Positions 11,101 to 18,301 of a stretch of DNA of 26,208 nt are shown here, in pieces. The translations under genes were made by a program, and so were the position numbers. The notes beneath the pieces were generated by a model. It was not told the origin of the DNA and made no database searches. It saw only the letters and a list, made by a program, of their open reading frames with translations. Each line of letters opens with the position of its first letter. The stretch's first letter is position 1. This DNA comes from Bacteroidales bacterium. GTDB taxonomy: Bacteria > Bacteroidota > Bacteroidia > Bacteroidales > Muribaculaceae. The stretch lies in the NCBI GenBank assembly GCA_004553095.1, contig SFMJ01000011.1, forward strand, positions 1 through 26,208. The letters are read 5' to 3'.

Positions 11101-11850
11101 CCATAGGTTCAGACTCTCTTTGATATCTTCGGAGATGAAGGAGTCTTCCACTTTGATGTCGGTGAGCTGTGAAGTGAAGGTGGTGTGGCGACAGTGGTCG
11201 CTCCAGTATGTGTCGAGGATGCGTAATTCCGTCTCATTCGGATCGCGACCCTCGGCTGTGAAATATTTTACCACTTCCATCAGGTCGTCGCTATTCATGG
11301 CGAGTCCCTTCTCGCGGCAATATGCTCCGGCTGCCTCGGCGGTAATACCTCTGAAGCCCTCGAGCACCTCCACCGGACGAGCATGGGCTCGCTCCGGAAG
11401 TGCCAATATATCAAGATTCTTACGACGTGATTCCACTGCATTGATCAGGTAGTGAGCGATACGCTCCATATCTTTCTCGCTTACGCCCGAGTCGAAGATA
11501 TAGAGACGGCTCGACAAAATCTCAACATCGGCTGTCGGATCCACAAGCCTTACACACTCGCGTGCCGCTGATGCGCGCTGGTCGAATTGTCCCGGCAAGG
11601 CCTCTACTGCCAAATGCGGACGTCCCGTCAGGTCCATGCTGTCCACTACTTCGTCGGTAGCCTTCTCGCCAAACACTCCATAGCGGGTCTCTTCAAGAAG
11701 TCGATCTGAAAAACCGAATAAGTCGTAGACGCATACTAAACGTAATTCGTCGATCTTTATCCCCAATGTCGAACTGAGTTCGCGTCGCAAACTCTCAGCC
11801 TCTACTCGAAATTCCGGCCGCTTTTCGACAAATATTCGATGGGTGGTCAT
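8134..11850 (-). CDS. purL: Phosphoribosylformylglycinamidine synthase, single-chain synthetase plus glutaminase
   Basis: PurL converts FGAR, ATP and glutamine to FGAM. This is the large one-chain form, 1238 residues, so separate purS and purQ genes are not needed. In order it has an N-terminal PurS-like region, the linker motif SDHCRHTTFTS (about 214-224), two AIRS-like halves (FKNETHNHPTEIEPFGGA in the first, SIGGKDSMSGTF in the second), and a class I glutamine amidotransferase domain from about residue 971. The glutaminase nucleophile is C1074 in GICNGFQ; His and Glu are in GHSE (H1205, E1207). The sequence resembles the clade II form known mainly from Clostridia rather than the usual Bacteroides PurL (from memory). 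It follows purE by 114 nt. That gap holds a small CAGGC/GCCTG inverted repeat (11911-11915/11935-11939) but no clear promoter. Confidence 0.97.
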   Translation of the reverse strand: MTTHRIFVEKRPEFRVEAESLRRELSSTLGIKIDELRLVCVYDLFGFSDRLLEETRYGVFGEKATDEVVDSMDLTGRPHLAVEALPGQFDQRASAARECVRLVDPTADVEILSSRLYIFDSGVSEKDMERIAHYLINAVESRRKNLDILALPERAHARPVEVLEGFRGITAEAAGAYCREKGLAMNSDDLMEVVKYFTAEGRDPNETELRILDTYWSDHCRHTTFTSQLTDIKVEDSFISEDIKESLNLWHGMRAELGREHKPLCLMDLATIGARWLRKHGMLDDLEQSEENNACSIYVDVDVDGETEKWLFQFKNETHNHPTEIEPFGGASTCLGGAIRDPLSGRSYVYQAMRVTGAGDIYMPIDKTLPGKLPQRVISKVAAGGYSSYGNQIGLATTHVREIYHPGYVAKRLEVGAVAGAVRACDVRRERPEAGDVVLMFGGRTGRDGIGGATGSSKEHNESSLEMCGSEVQKGNAPEERKLSRLFRRPEVTRLVKKSNDFGAGGVSVAIGELTDGLDIYLDRVTTKYDGLNATELAISESQERMSVVVEAKDMEEFVKYCHEENIEVRHVADVTDSGRMRMMRDGKVVADLKREFIDSAGAPHYAKAVIKSVELCNPFAREVEGKDLDEKFVNNLLDANVTSQRGLIEMFDSTIGASTVLMPFGGKTNGTETQVSVQKLPVGAHTTHTASMMSWGFNPYIMSWSPYHGAAYSVVEAVAKAVAAGADYRRMRFSYQEYFERMSSEQAWGKPLAALLGTLRMQKELGLPSIGGKDSMSGTFGEISVPPTLIAFGAVIVDSRHVISPDFKKANHGIYLVKHRPLANKMPDTEGLKMAYDALHQEIASGNVVSAYAIGMGGLAEALVKMSLGNRVGVDVSYDEHELFDSAYGSIVIEAKEPVSIPGVEFIGYTIEENVVKIDHHSYDGEMLAEKIRERFNTIYPDRAESHGEAPDANSTRRAEGYKGEAVEHPRVFLPVFPGTNCDYDMQAAFMAEGAEVKIGVFRNLSAEDINDSCREMAAEIDACHILAISGGFSAADEPDGSGKFIATVLLNEHVKSAVERLLERGGLILGICNGFQALVKSGLLPFGKIGDLTPESPTLFRNDINRHISQIAQTRVGTVASPWLGSFECGDLHSVAMSHGEGKFVADEALLKRLSDNGQIAFQYADPATGHATMQSPHNPNGSSWAIEGIISPDGHILGKMGHSERYREGLMKNVAGNKSQNLFKNAVDYFRKVNG

Positions 11851-11964
11851 ATCTGGTTCTCTATTTTTTCAGGTTTTGGATTAGGGTAATTCCTTTATTA
11901 TTGATCTTCGCAGGCATCCGGCACGCAGCCTTACGCCTGACGTATATCGCTGCTGTCGAGTTGG

Positions 11965-12438
11965 TTAGATCTCTGTGGAGAGAATCTTACGCTCCTGCTC
12001 TTCACGGAACTCGCGAAGCTTCCGGTGGAGATTTTCATCTGTCACACTCAAGATCTCTGCGCAGAAGATGGCGGCATTCTTGGCGCCATCAATAGCCATC
12101 GTGGCTACCGGTATCCCCGAAGGCATTTGGGCTGTCGCCAAGAGCGAGTCCATGCCTCGAAGAGCCTTCGACATGATTGGCACTCCGATCACCGGAAGTG
12201 TGGTGTGAGCCGCTACGACTCCTGCCAAGTGGGCTGCGCCTCCGGCTGCCGCGATGAAGGCTACTATACCTCGATCGCGTGCCCCTGTCACCCAGTTGTC
12301 TAACGCCACCGGCGTGCGGTGTGCACTAAACACTTTCTTCTCATATTCGATGCCAAATTGATCTAACATCTCAAATGCGCCGTTCATCACTCCGAGATCG
12401 CTCGTCGATCCCATTACTACTCCGATTTTTGGATTCAT
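11965..12438 (-). CDS. purE: N5-carboxyaminoimidazole ribonucleotide mutase, class I PurE
   Basis: Class I PurE moves the carboxyl group of N5-CAIR to give CAIR; PurK normally makes N5-CAIR, and purK is not in this window. The protein has 157 residues. It shows MGSTSDL at about 9-15 (phosphate binding), SAHRTP at 39-44 with the catalytic His, and AAAGGAAHLAGV near 63, typical of bacterial class I enzymes. The ATG at 12438 overlaps the TAA of a 50-codon upstream ORF (TAATG), which suggests translational coupling. It is the first enzyme gene of the purine operon and has its own Bacteroidetes-type promoter about 155 nt upstream. Confidence 0.96.
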   Translation of the reverse strand: MNPKIGVVMGSTSDLGVMNGAFEMLDQFGIEYEKKVFSAHRTPVALDNWVTGARDRGIVAFIAAAGGAAHLAGVVAAHTTLPVIGVPIMSKALRGMDSLLATAQMPSGIPVATMAIDGAKNAAIFCAEILSVTDENLHRKLREFREEQERKILSTEI

Positions 12439-12590
12439 TATTGCGGTCGGTTTTTGCGTTGGTTGTTTCCTGTGTGATATATAAAATCACAAGCGCCCAT
12501 ACCCCCTACGAGGTGGGCGCCCATGTATATGGTCGTTATGAATGCTGTCGGAAGTCCTTTGATATGTTGTGCTGTTACACCCATTTCCAT
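12438..12590 (-). CDS. Possible 50-residue leader ORF upstream of purE
   Basis: An uninterrupted 50-codon ORF runs from ATG 12590-12588 to TAA 12440-12438. Its stop shares one base with the purE ATG (TAATG). Given the -7 box at 12594-12601, the predicted transcript start falls on or within a few nt of the first ATG, so translation would be nearly leaderless; a second in-frame ATG lies 6 nt on. The peptide starts MEMGVTAQHI, has a hydrophobic, glycine-rich middle (residues 13-37), and ends in a basic tail (NNQRKNRPQ). A GC-rich hairpin is encoded inside it. It could be a regulatory leader peptide, a small membrane protein, or a structured RNA that happens to be open. I recognise no family. Confidence 0.4.
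   Translation of the reverse strand: MEMGVTAQHIKGLPTAFITTIYMGAHLVGGMGACDFIYHTGNNQRKNRPQ
12473..12520 (-). promoter_or_regulatory. Two consecutive hairpins in the purE leader
   Basis: Reading the transcript, the first stem pairs GCGCCCA with TGGGCGC (plus-strand arms 12493-12499 and 12514-12520). The 14-nt loop can form an inner CCT/AGG pairing. The second stem pairs TGTGAT with ATCACA (12473-12478 and 12486-12491) around a 7-nt AU-rich loop. They lie 35-82 nt before the purE ATG and are not followed by a U-tract, so they are not a plain terminator. They suggest a structured 5' leader. I could not match it to the ZTP or purine riboswitch consensus by eye. Confidence 0.5.
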
Positions 12591-12593
12591 GCG

Positions 12594-12624
12594 CAAAATT
12601 ACATATTTTTTTCTTTATTTGCAA
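12594..12624 (-). promoter_or_regulatory. Bacteroidetes-type promoter of the purine operon
   Basis: On the minus strand, TTG (12624-12622) is followed by a 20-nt spacer and TAATTTTG (12601-12594). This matches the Bacteroidetes housekeeping promoter TTG-N19-21-TAnnTTTG. The predicted start is about 12590. It lies just downstream of the pyrB stop, separating the pyrimidine and purine transcription units. No convincing terminator was seen between pyrB and this promoter, so read-through from the pyr operon is possible. Confidence 0.75.
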
Positions 12625-12684
12625 TTTCCGTCGCATTCTTTTTATCTTACGACTCGTTTTACTCTATTTTACTGCGCTTTTTCG

Positions 12685-13776
12685 CTATTTCTCCGGTCGC
12701 GATTCGCAGTAAACACATCTTATGCCATTGCCATCGGCCGAGGGGCGGAAAAGCCTCTTCACCGCTGCCGGCTCAAGATTGCTGATGCAGCGTGGATTCG
12801 AGCATTTATGCTCGCTCTCGAACACATCTTCGCCGAGCAATTCCCGGTTGTGTTCCGGCTCTTCTTTCCATTCCAAAAGCTTAAGCATCAATGCCATCCT
12901 CACGAATTTGCCATTCTCCACCTGGCGGAAGTAGGCGGCTCGAGGGTCGCTGTCTACATCGACCGATATCTCGTTGACTCTCGGCAGTGGATGAAGGATG
13001 CGCATACTCTCTTTGGCATCTTTCAACTTCTCGGCTGTCAGCACAAAGCAGTCTTTCACTCGCTCATATTCTTCGTCGTCGAGGAATCTCTCTTTCTGAA
13101 CTCTCGTCATGTAGAGCACGTCAAGTTCGCCGATCACCTCTTCGAGCGATTCTACCTCGCGATAGGGTACTCCCAATTTGTCGCACACCTCATGCTTCAT
13201 ATAGCCGGGAAGTCGCAATTCTTCCGGTGCGATTAGCACCACTTTGATCCCCTCAAATTTCGACAGGGCCTTGATAAGGGAGTGAACTGTACGACCGAAT
13301 TTCAAGTCGCCGCAGAAACCTATGGTGATATGATCCATACGTCCGATCTCTCGCTTGATGGTCAGTAGGTCGGTCAGTGTCTGGGTCGGGTGGGCATGTG
13401 AGCCGTCGCCCGCATTGATCACAGGTGTGCGCGAGTGCATCGCCGATACCAAGGGCGCTCCCTCCGACGAGTGGCGCATCGCTATGATGTCGGCAAAACA
13501 GTTGATCACGCGGGTCGTGTCTGCCACTGTCTCTCCCTTGCTCACCGACGAACTCATCGCGTCGGAAAAACCGATCACGTTGCCTCCAAGTTCCATCATC
13601 GCCGATGTGAAACTCAGTCGGGTTCGTGTCGATGGCTCGTAGAAGAGTGTCGCAAGTTTTTTACCCTTGCATACTTCCGAATATTTCTCCCGATTATCGA
13701 TGATGTCGAGGGCAAGATCGATGATCTCTTTAAGTTCTTCAGGCCGCAGGTCGGTCGGTTCGATTAGATGATGCAT
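12685..13776 (-). CDS. pyrB: Aspartate carbamoyltransferase fused to a PyrI-like zinc-binding module
   Basis: This enzyme joins carbamoyl phosphate and aspartate, the committed step of UMP synthesis. Residues 1 to about 310 form a complete catalytic chain: STRTR at 49-53, the 80s-loop Lys K80 (SVSKGET), R101, H129 in HAHPTQT, TRVQKERF and HPLPRVNEI. The chain should end near 310 but continues to 363. The extra tail has C325-x4-C330-x23-C354-x2-C357, the same spacing as the zinc domain of E. coli PyrI (C109, C114, C138, C141), with similar flanking residues (NPRCISNLEP, CVYCE). The PyrI nucleotide-binding domain that senses CTP and ATP is absent, and no separate pyrI lies in the window. It is the last gene of the pyr operon, 54 nt after pyrE. 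Confidence 0.95.
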   Translation of the reverse strand: MHHLIEPTDLRPEELKEIIDLALDIIDNREKYSEVCKGKKLATLFYEPSTRTRLSFTSAMMELGGNVIGFSDAMSSSVSKGETVADTTRVINCFADIIAMRHSSEGAPLVSAMHSRTPVINAGDGSHAHPTQTLTDLLTIKREIGRMDHITIGFCGDLKFGRTVHSLIKALSKFEGIKVVLIAPEELRLPGYMKHEVCDKLGVPYREVESLEEVIGELDVLYMTRVQKERFLDDEEYERVKDCFVLTAEKLKDAKESMRILHPLPRVNEISVDVDSDPRAAYFRQVENGKFVRMALMLKLLEWKEEPEHNRELLGEDVFESEHKCSNPRCISNLEPAAVKRLFRPSADGNGIRCVYCESRPEK

Positions 13777-13830
13777 TTCGATTGGGTTTTATGTGTTGTT
13801 GATTATTATTGATGTCTCTCTCCTCTCTCC

Positions 13831-14463
13831 TTATTTATTCATCCACGATTCGTCGGAGGGGTTCGCCATAAAGCGACGGAGTCGGTCGGCATCTTCGGCT
13901 GCTATATAGTTCTCTTTTACAGCAACTTCCACCAGGGTGTTGAAGTTAGAAAGGGAGTGGTTCTCCACATTTGCCGCTTTGAGTCGGTCGAGGCCTTTCT
14001 GCATGCCATAGGTGAAGATCGAGACTACTCCCAAGACATCGGCTCCCGCTTCGCGGAGTGCCTCCACCACGTCGATGCAACTTCCTCCTGTCGAGATCAG
14101 GTCTTCGATCACCACTACTTTCTGTCCCGGCTCCAAGCGCCCTTCGATGCGATTGTTGCGACCATGATCTTTGGCGCTACCTCTAACATAGCCCATTGGC
14201 ATACCAAGCATGTGGGCGGCGATGGCGGCATGCGCGATGCCCGCGGTGCTCGTGCCCATCAGAACTTCTGCCTCCGGATAGAGCGATCTTACCTTCTGCG
14301 CGATTGTGGTCTCTACAAGTTCGCGCACCTTGGGCGCTGTCAAGATCAGTCGATTGTCACAGTAGATTGGACTCTTGATGCCGCTCGCCCAGGTGAAGGG
14401 CTCATCAGGACGTAAGAACACGGCGCGTATCGATAATAGGGCTTTTGCTATTTCTCTTTCCAT
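13831..14463 (-). CDS. pyrE: Orotate phosphoribosyltransferase
   Basis: PyrE transfers phosphoribose from PRPP to orotate, giving OMP. The 210-residue protein has the type I PRTase PRPP-binding motif VVVIEDLISTGGS at 116-128 and the catalytic-loop region GYVRGSAKDHGRNNRIEG at about 91-108. The loop Lys/His positions fit the family. The N-terminal FTWASGIKSPIYCDNR orotate-binding segment (23-38) is intact. It lies 37 nt after pyrF and 54 nt before pyrB. With PyrF as its neighbour, the OMP it makes goes straight to UMP. Confidence 0.96.
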   Translation of the reverse strand: MEREIAKALLSIRAVFLRPDEPFTWASGIKSPIYCDNRLILTAPKVRELVETTIAQKVRSLYPEAEVLMGTSTAGIAHAAIAAHMLGMPMGYVRGSAKDHGRNNRIEGRLEPGQKVVVIEDLISTGGSCIDVVEALREAGADVLGVVSIFTYGMQKGLDRLKAANVENHSLSNFNTLVEVAVKENYIAAEDADRLRRFMANPSDESWMNK

Positions 14464-14500
14464 AAAAAATTAAGTTTTTCGGTTTGCTGTTTCGTATATA

Positions 14501-15208
14501 TTATCTCCCGAGGAAGTCTGCGCAACATCTGCGATAGGCTGCTACAGGGTCATCGGCTGCCGTGATCGGACGTCCCACCACGATGAAGTCGGAGCCAATC
14601 TCGCGGGCTCGTGCCGGTGAGGTGATGCGGCTCTGGTCATCTTTGGCGGCATCGGGATAGCGGATGCCGGGGGTCACCGTCATGAACCCTTCGCCACATG
14701 CCTCCTTTACAAGTGCTGATTCGAGCGGAGAACATACTACTCCGTCGAGTCCCGCCTCTTTGGCATTGCGTGCATATTGAGCGATTGTGTCATTGATCGA
14801 AGAGGGTATTAGCAACTGCTCGTGGAGTGCCTGCTCTGAAGTGCTGGTGAGTTGTGTCACAGCGATGATCAGTGGGCGTGTCCCATCTTCTCTCCCTTCG
14901 CGAAGGCCCTCTTCGGCGGCGCGCATCATCTCGATTGTCCCGGCTGCATGAACATTGACCATGTCCACATCAAGACGCGACAAGACGCGCATCGCTTTGC
15001 GAACTGTGTTGGGGATGTCGTGAAGTTTCAGATCCAAGAAAATCTTATGCCCGCGTCGACGTAGTTCTCGCACGATCTCAGGTCCCCCGGCATAGTATAA
15101 TTCCATGCCGATCTTGATGAAGGGCTTCTCTTCTTGGAATTTGTCTAAAAATGCGTATGTCGCTTCGGGTGTCGCAAAGTCACACGCTATGATCACATCT
15201 CTTTCCAT
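14501..15208 (-). CDS. pyrF: Orotidine 5'-phosphate decarboxylase, short type
   Basis: PyrF decarboxylates OMP to UMP. The protein has 235 residues in a TIM barrel. The catalytic charged network is visible as D10, K32, and D59-x-K61-x2-D64 in DLKLHDIPNT. The C-terminal phosphate-binding segment FIVVGRPITAADDP is also present. This is the short subfamily seen in Bacillus and E. coli; from memory, Bacteroides usually has the second subfamily of about 275 residues. The gene is separated from pyrD by 132 nt that hold a perfect 18-nt tandem repeat. No internal promoter was recognised. Confidence 0.96.
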   Translation of the reverse strand: MERDVIIACDFATPEATYAFLDKFQEEKPFIKIGMELYYAGGPEIVRELRRRGHKIFLDLKLHDIPNTVRKAMRVLSRLDVDMVNVHAAGTIEMMRAAEEGLREGREDGTRPLIIAVTQLTSTSEQALHEQLLIPSSINDTIAQYARNAKEAGLDGVVCSPLESALVKEACGEGFMTVTPGIRYPDAAKDDQSRITSPARAREIGSDFIVVGRPITAADDPVAAYRRCCADFLGR

Positions 15209-15245
15209 ATATATTGTTTTATTTATTTCACGTTTTTATTTCTCT

Positions 15246-15281
15246 TTTATTATCCCGATTCGGTTTATTATCCCGATTCGG
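15246..15281. repeat. Perfect 18-nt tandem repeat between pyrD and pyrF
   Basis: The unit TTTATTATCCCGATTCGG occurs twice with no spacer, at 15246-15263 and 15264-15281. Each copy contains CCGATTCGG, a 4+4 inverted repeat around one base, so the minus-strand transcript can form small hairpins. It may be a slippage duplication, a protein-binding repeat, or an mRNA processing site inside the pyr operon. No promoter or terminator was recognised with it. Confidence 0.85.
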
Positions 15282-15340
15282 AGTTTTTTTCTCCTGTCGA
15301 GCCTTCAGCACATTCCCGCGCTGCTTCTTACTCTCTCCTC

Positions 15341-16258
15341 CTATCGCTGTAATTCGGATAGGGTAGCGATGCCATATTTATCCATCACTCGGGGGAGGTC
15401 GGCGATGATCTCGGGGCATGCCCAGGGGTTGATAAGGTTGGCTGTCCCTACCTCCACCGCTGTGGCTCCCGCCATCATCATCTCCAATACATTCTCAGCA
15501 CTCGACACGCCGCCACATCCCACCACCGGGATCCGGCATGCTCCTGCCACTTGATACACCATCCTAAGCGCCACCGGGAAGATGGCATCTCCCGAGAAAC
15601 CACCCATGGTGTTCGCCACCACCGGCCGGCGTGTCTTCAAGTCGATGCGCATACCCAATAGGGTGTTGATCAGACACAATCCGTCGGCTCCGGCATCTTC
15701 GGCAGCTCGGGCCATCTCTACGATGTCGGTGACATTGGGTGTCAATTTTACGATCACCGGTAGGGTGGTGGATCGCTTTACACTCTTCACCACTTCGGAA
15801 ATCGATTGAGCTGATGTGCCGAAACTCATACCCCCGCCATGCACGTTGGGGCAACTGACATTCAGCTCGATGATCTCCACCTGCTTCTCGCCGCTGATGC
15901 GTCGGCAACATTCGCAGTAGTCGTCGATCGAAAAACCGCTGATATTGGCGATGATAGGCCCGTGGTATGCTTCGCGCATCTTCGGCAACTCTTCGCTGAT
16001 CACCTTGTCGATGCCCGGGTTCTGAAGCCCTACGGAGTTGATCATACCTGCCCTGCATTCTGCCACCCGGGGCAACGGATTCCCGTAGCGGGGCTCAAGT
16101 GTTGTCCCTTTGAAGGAGATCGATCCCAATACATTGATATCGTAATATTCGGTCATGCCATAGCCATAACCGAAACATCCACTCGCCGGTATCACCGGAT
16201 TGCGCAGCTTTACTCCACACAATTCGACCGATAGTCTATCTTGCTCTTTTATTTCCAT
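15341..16258 (-). CDS. pyrD: Dihydroorotate dehydrogenase, class 1B catalytic subunit
   Basis: PyrD oxidises dihydroorotate to orotate using FMN. The 305-residue soluble protein belongs to class 1B. It has the catalytic-base Cys of class 1 enzymes, C136 in ELNVSCPNVHGGG, the early substrate segment NSVGLQNPG near 74-82, and the C-terminal FMN-phosphate region GCGGVSSAENVLEMMMAGATAVEVGT. Class 1B enzymes pass electrons through PyrK to NAD, and pyrK is directly upstream. The pyrD start (ATG at 16258) overlaps the end of pyrK by 10 nt, which suggests coupled translation of the two subunits. Confidence 0.96.
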   Translation of the reverse strand: MEIKEQDRLSVELCGVKLRNPVIPASGCFGYGYGMTEYYDINVLGSISFKGTTLEPRYGNPLPRVAECRAGMINSVGLQNPGIDKVISEELPKMREAYHGPIIANISGFSIDDYCECCRRISGEKQVEIIELNVSCPNVHGGGMSFGTSAQSISEVVKSVKRSTTLPVIVKLTPNVTDIVEMARAAEDAGADGLCLINTLLGMRIDLKTRRPVVANTMGGFSGDAIFPVALRMVYQVAGACRIPVVGCGGVSSAENVLEMMMAGATAVEVGTANLINPWACPEIIADLPRVMDKYGIATLSELQR

Positions 16259-16998
16259 ATCAGATCTTCTTTATCAAATACCGGACCATCTTTGCAGATG
16301 CGTCGTGGACCCTTCTTCGTCTCAAGCGAACAACACATACACACCCCGAAACCGCATGCCATCCTCGATTCGAGGCTCACCTCTCCCGGAATGTCAAGAT
16401 TCTGACAGAGTGCCTTCAACATCGGCAGTGGGCCGCAGGCATAGAAGTAGTCGGGGTCGATCGCCTCATGCTTCAACACGTCAGTGACATAACCCTTTAT
16501 GCCGTAGGAACCGTCGATCGTCGCCACATGAAATGGTATGTAGAGTTTCTCGAAGGCTTCGATCATAATCATACGGTCGGAGGAGTTGAATCCGAGCACC
16601 ACTGTCGGCAGAACTCCCTTCTTGATCAGTTCCTTGGCAAGGTTATAGATCGGAGGGCATCCTACACCTCCGGCGAGCAGCACGGGGCGTTCGCCACATT
16701 TGCTCAAATCAAATCCATTGCCCAATGCCGGCAGTAGATCCACCTCTGTCTTCGGACCAAGCGTGGCGAGGACTTCGGTGCCCGCCCCCACCTTGTCATA
16801 TACGATGGTGAGTTGGTTCTCTTCGATCGAGCATACCGAGATGGGACGGCGTAAGGTGAAACCCGGGATGGCGATGTTGACAAATTGACCCGGCGCCGTG
16901 AAGGTAGAGGTCGGACCCGCCAGGGTCATCATCATCGTGTTTGTGCCGATCGGCGTGTTGTCGATGATATGATATTTGGTGTCTTGTCGTGTTATCAT
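16249..16998 (-). CDS. pyrK: Dihydroorotate dehydrogenase electron-transfer subunit
   Basis: PyrK carries FAD and a [2Fe-2S] cluster and moves electrons from PyrD's FMN to NAD. The 249-residue protein has an N-terminal FAD-binding barrel (FTLRRPISVCSI near 47-58), an NAD-binding half (LLAGGVGCPPIYNLAKEL), and near the C-terminus the cluster ligands C215-x4-C220-x2-C223-x11-C235, followed by KDGPVF. Its ATG overlaps the pyrC stop as ATGA, and its end overlaps pyrD by 10 nt. The three genes are therefore tightly coupled. The sequence looks closer to clostridial PyrK than to Bacteroides PyrK (from memory). Confidence 0.96.
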   Translation of the reverse strand: MITRQDTKYHIIDNTPIGTNTMMMTLAGPTSTFTAPGQFVNIAIPGFTLRRPISVCSIEENQLTIVYDKVGAGTEVLATLGPKTEVDLLPALGNGFDLSKCGERPVLLAGGVGCPPIYNLAKELIKKGVLPTVVLGFNSSDRMIMIEAFEKLYIPFHVATIDGSYGIKGYVTDVLKHEAIDPDYFYACGPLPMLKALCQNLDIPGEVSLESRMACGFGVCMCCSLETKKGPRRICKDGPVFDKEDLIWK

Positions 16999-18266
16999 TG
17001 TGCGATATATGCTATCTTGCCCGAGGAGATGGTGGCTTTCACCACTCCATAGAGGCGTTGTCCTTCAAATGGTGTGGATTTACCCTTGGAGAGGAATTTC
17101 TCCGGATCCACGATATAACTTTGGTCGAAGTCGACGATGGTGAGGTCGGCACGGTCGCCCGGTTTGATGCCTCCGGCTATGCCGAAGATGCGTCGCGGTG
17201 TCTCTGCCATCAGTTCGATCATGTGGTCGAGGGTGATGATGCCCCTCTTCACGGCGTAGGTATAGGTGGCTGCCAACGACAATTCGATGCCGGTGACTCC
17301 CATGGCACTCTGCCGCAATCCCCGGCTCTTCTCTTCTGCCGAGTGGGGCGCATGGTCGGAGGCTATGCAGTCGATGGTGCCATCTTTGATACCCTCCAAG
17401 AGTGCCTCCCGGTCGGATGCCGTGCGTAGCGGCGGGTTCATCTTGAAGCGACCATCCTCTTGAAGGTCTGAGTCGCAGAATGCCAAGTAGTGGGCTCCCG
17501 TCTCGCAGGTCACTGCCACTCCGCGTGCCTTGGCTTGTCTCACCAATTCGACACTCTCTCGGGTCGATACGTGGCAGATATGAAGCCTGCATCCTGTGGC
17601 CTCTGCCAGTCGGATGTCGCGTGCCACTTCTCCCCATTCGCTTTCCGAGCAGATGCCGACATGGCCATGGGCGCGGGCATATTCCCCATCATGGATATAG
17701 CCTCCGCGCAGTAGTGTGTTGACTTCGCAGTGTGCCGCCAACACCTTGCCGGTGGCACTGATGCCTCGCATTGCCCGCTCCATCACCTCTTCAGACTGTA
17801 CGCCACTCCCATCGTCGGAAAATCCAACTACTTGCGGACTCAATGCCGCATAGTCCACCAACTCATCTCCCATCCTCTTGAGGGTGATTGTGGCGTAGGG
17901 GAGCACTTCGATACATGCATCGCGTGTGATGATGTCGAGCTGCTCTTGAAGATGCTCCGTGGTGTCGGGCGCCGGCTTCAAATTGGGCATCGGACAGACT
18001 GTCGTGAATCCTCCATGTGCCGCCGCACGTGTGCCATCCAAGATCGTCTCTTTGTAGGAAAATCCCGGCTCGCGCAGATGCACATGCACATCCACCAGAC
18101 CCGGCAGAATCATACCCCCTTCGGCATCGATCACTTCGTATGCGGGATCGCATACCGGAGCAGTACCGACTCTCTTGATACGGCCCTCCGAGATCAGAAT
18201 GTCACAGCGCTGAGACTCCCCATCTCGGCGGATCATACCATTTTTTATCAATATATCTTTTTGCAT
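16995..18266 (-). CDS. pyrC: Dihydroorotase
   Basis: PyrC cyclises carbamoyl aspartate to dihydroorotate. With the start at 18266 the protein has 423 residues, matching the type I dihydroorotase family. Metal and catalytic residues line up: H61 and H63 in DVHVHLREPG, the metal Asp in FSDDG (about 151), H179 in AAHCE, H232 in ICHVST, and D304 in IASDHAPH. The reading frame is open up to 18317, but that would overlap carB and add 17 residues not typical of the family. MQKDILIKNG at 18266 is the usual N-terminus, 35 nt after carB. The stop overlaps pyrK as ATGA. Confidence 0.95.
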   Translation of the reverse strand: MQKDILIKNGMIRRDGESQRCDILISEGRIKRVGTAPVCDPAYEVIDAEGGMILPGLVDVHVHLREPGFSYKETILDGTRAAAHGGFTTVCPMPNLKPAPDTTEHLQEQLDIITRDACIEVLPYATITLKRMGDELVDYAALSPQVVGFSDDGSGVQSEEVMERAMRGISATGKVLAAHCEVNTLLRGGYIHDGEYARAHGHVGICSESEWGEVARDIRLAEATGCRLHICHVSTRESVELVRQAKARGVAVTCETGAHYLAFCDSDLQEDGRFKMNPPLRTASDREALLEGIKDGTIDCIASDHAPHSAEEKSRGLRQSAMGVTGIELSLAATYTYAVKRGIITLDHMIELMAETPRRIFGIAGGIKPGDRADLTIVDFDQSYIVDPEKFLSKGKSTPFEGQRLYGVVKATISSGKIAYIAQ

Positions 18267-18301
18267 CTCTGTCGGATGTTTCTTGCGTTTCGTTTCCTCT
18301 A

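Noticed and set aside
11909..11950. REP-like element between purE and purL
   Set aside because: Only a 5-bp CAGGC/GCCTG pairing is present; resemblance to enterobacterial REP sequences is superficial.
12439..12590. ZTP (pfl) or purine riboswitch before purE
   Set aside because: The position is suggestive, but the conserved sequence blocks of those classes were not found by eye. Only two simple hairpins are visible.
12523..13236. Plus-strand 237-residue ORF over purE leader and pyrB
   Set aside because: Most of it is the reverse complement of well-conserved pyrB; long antisense frames recur across this GC-richer block.
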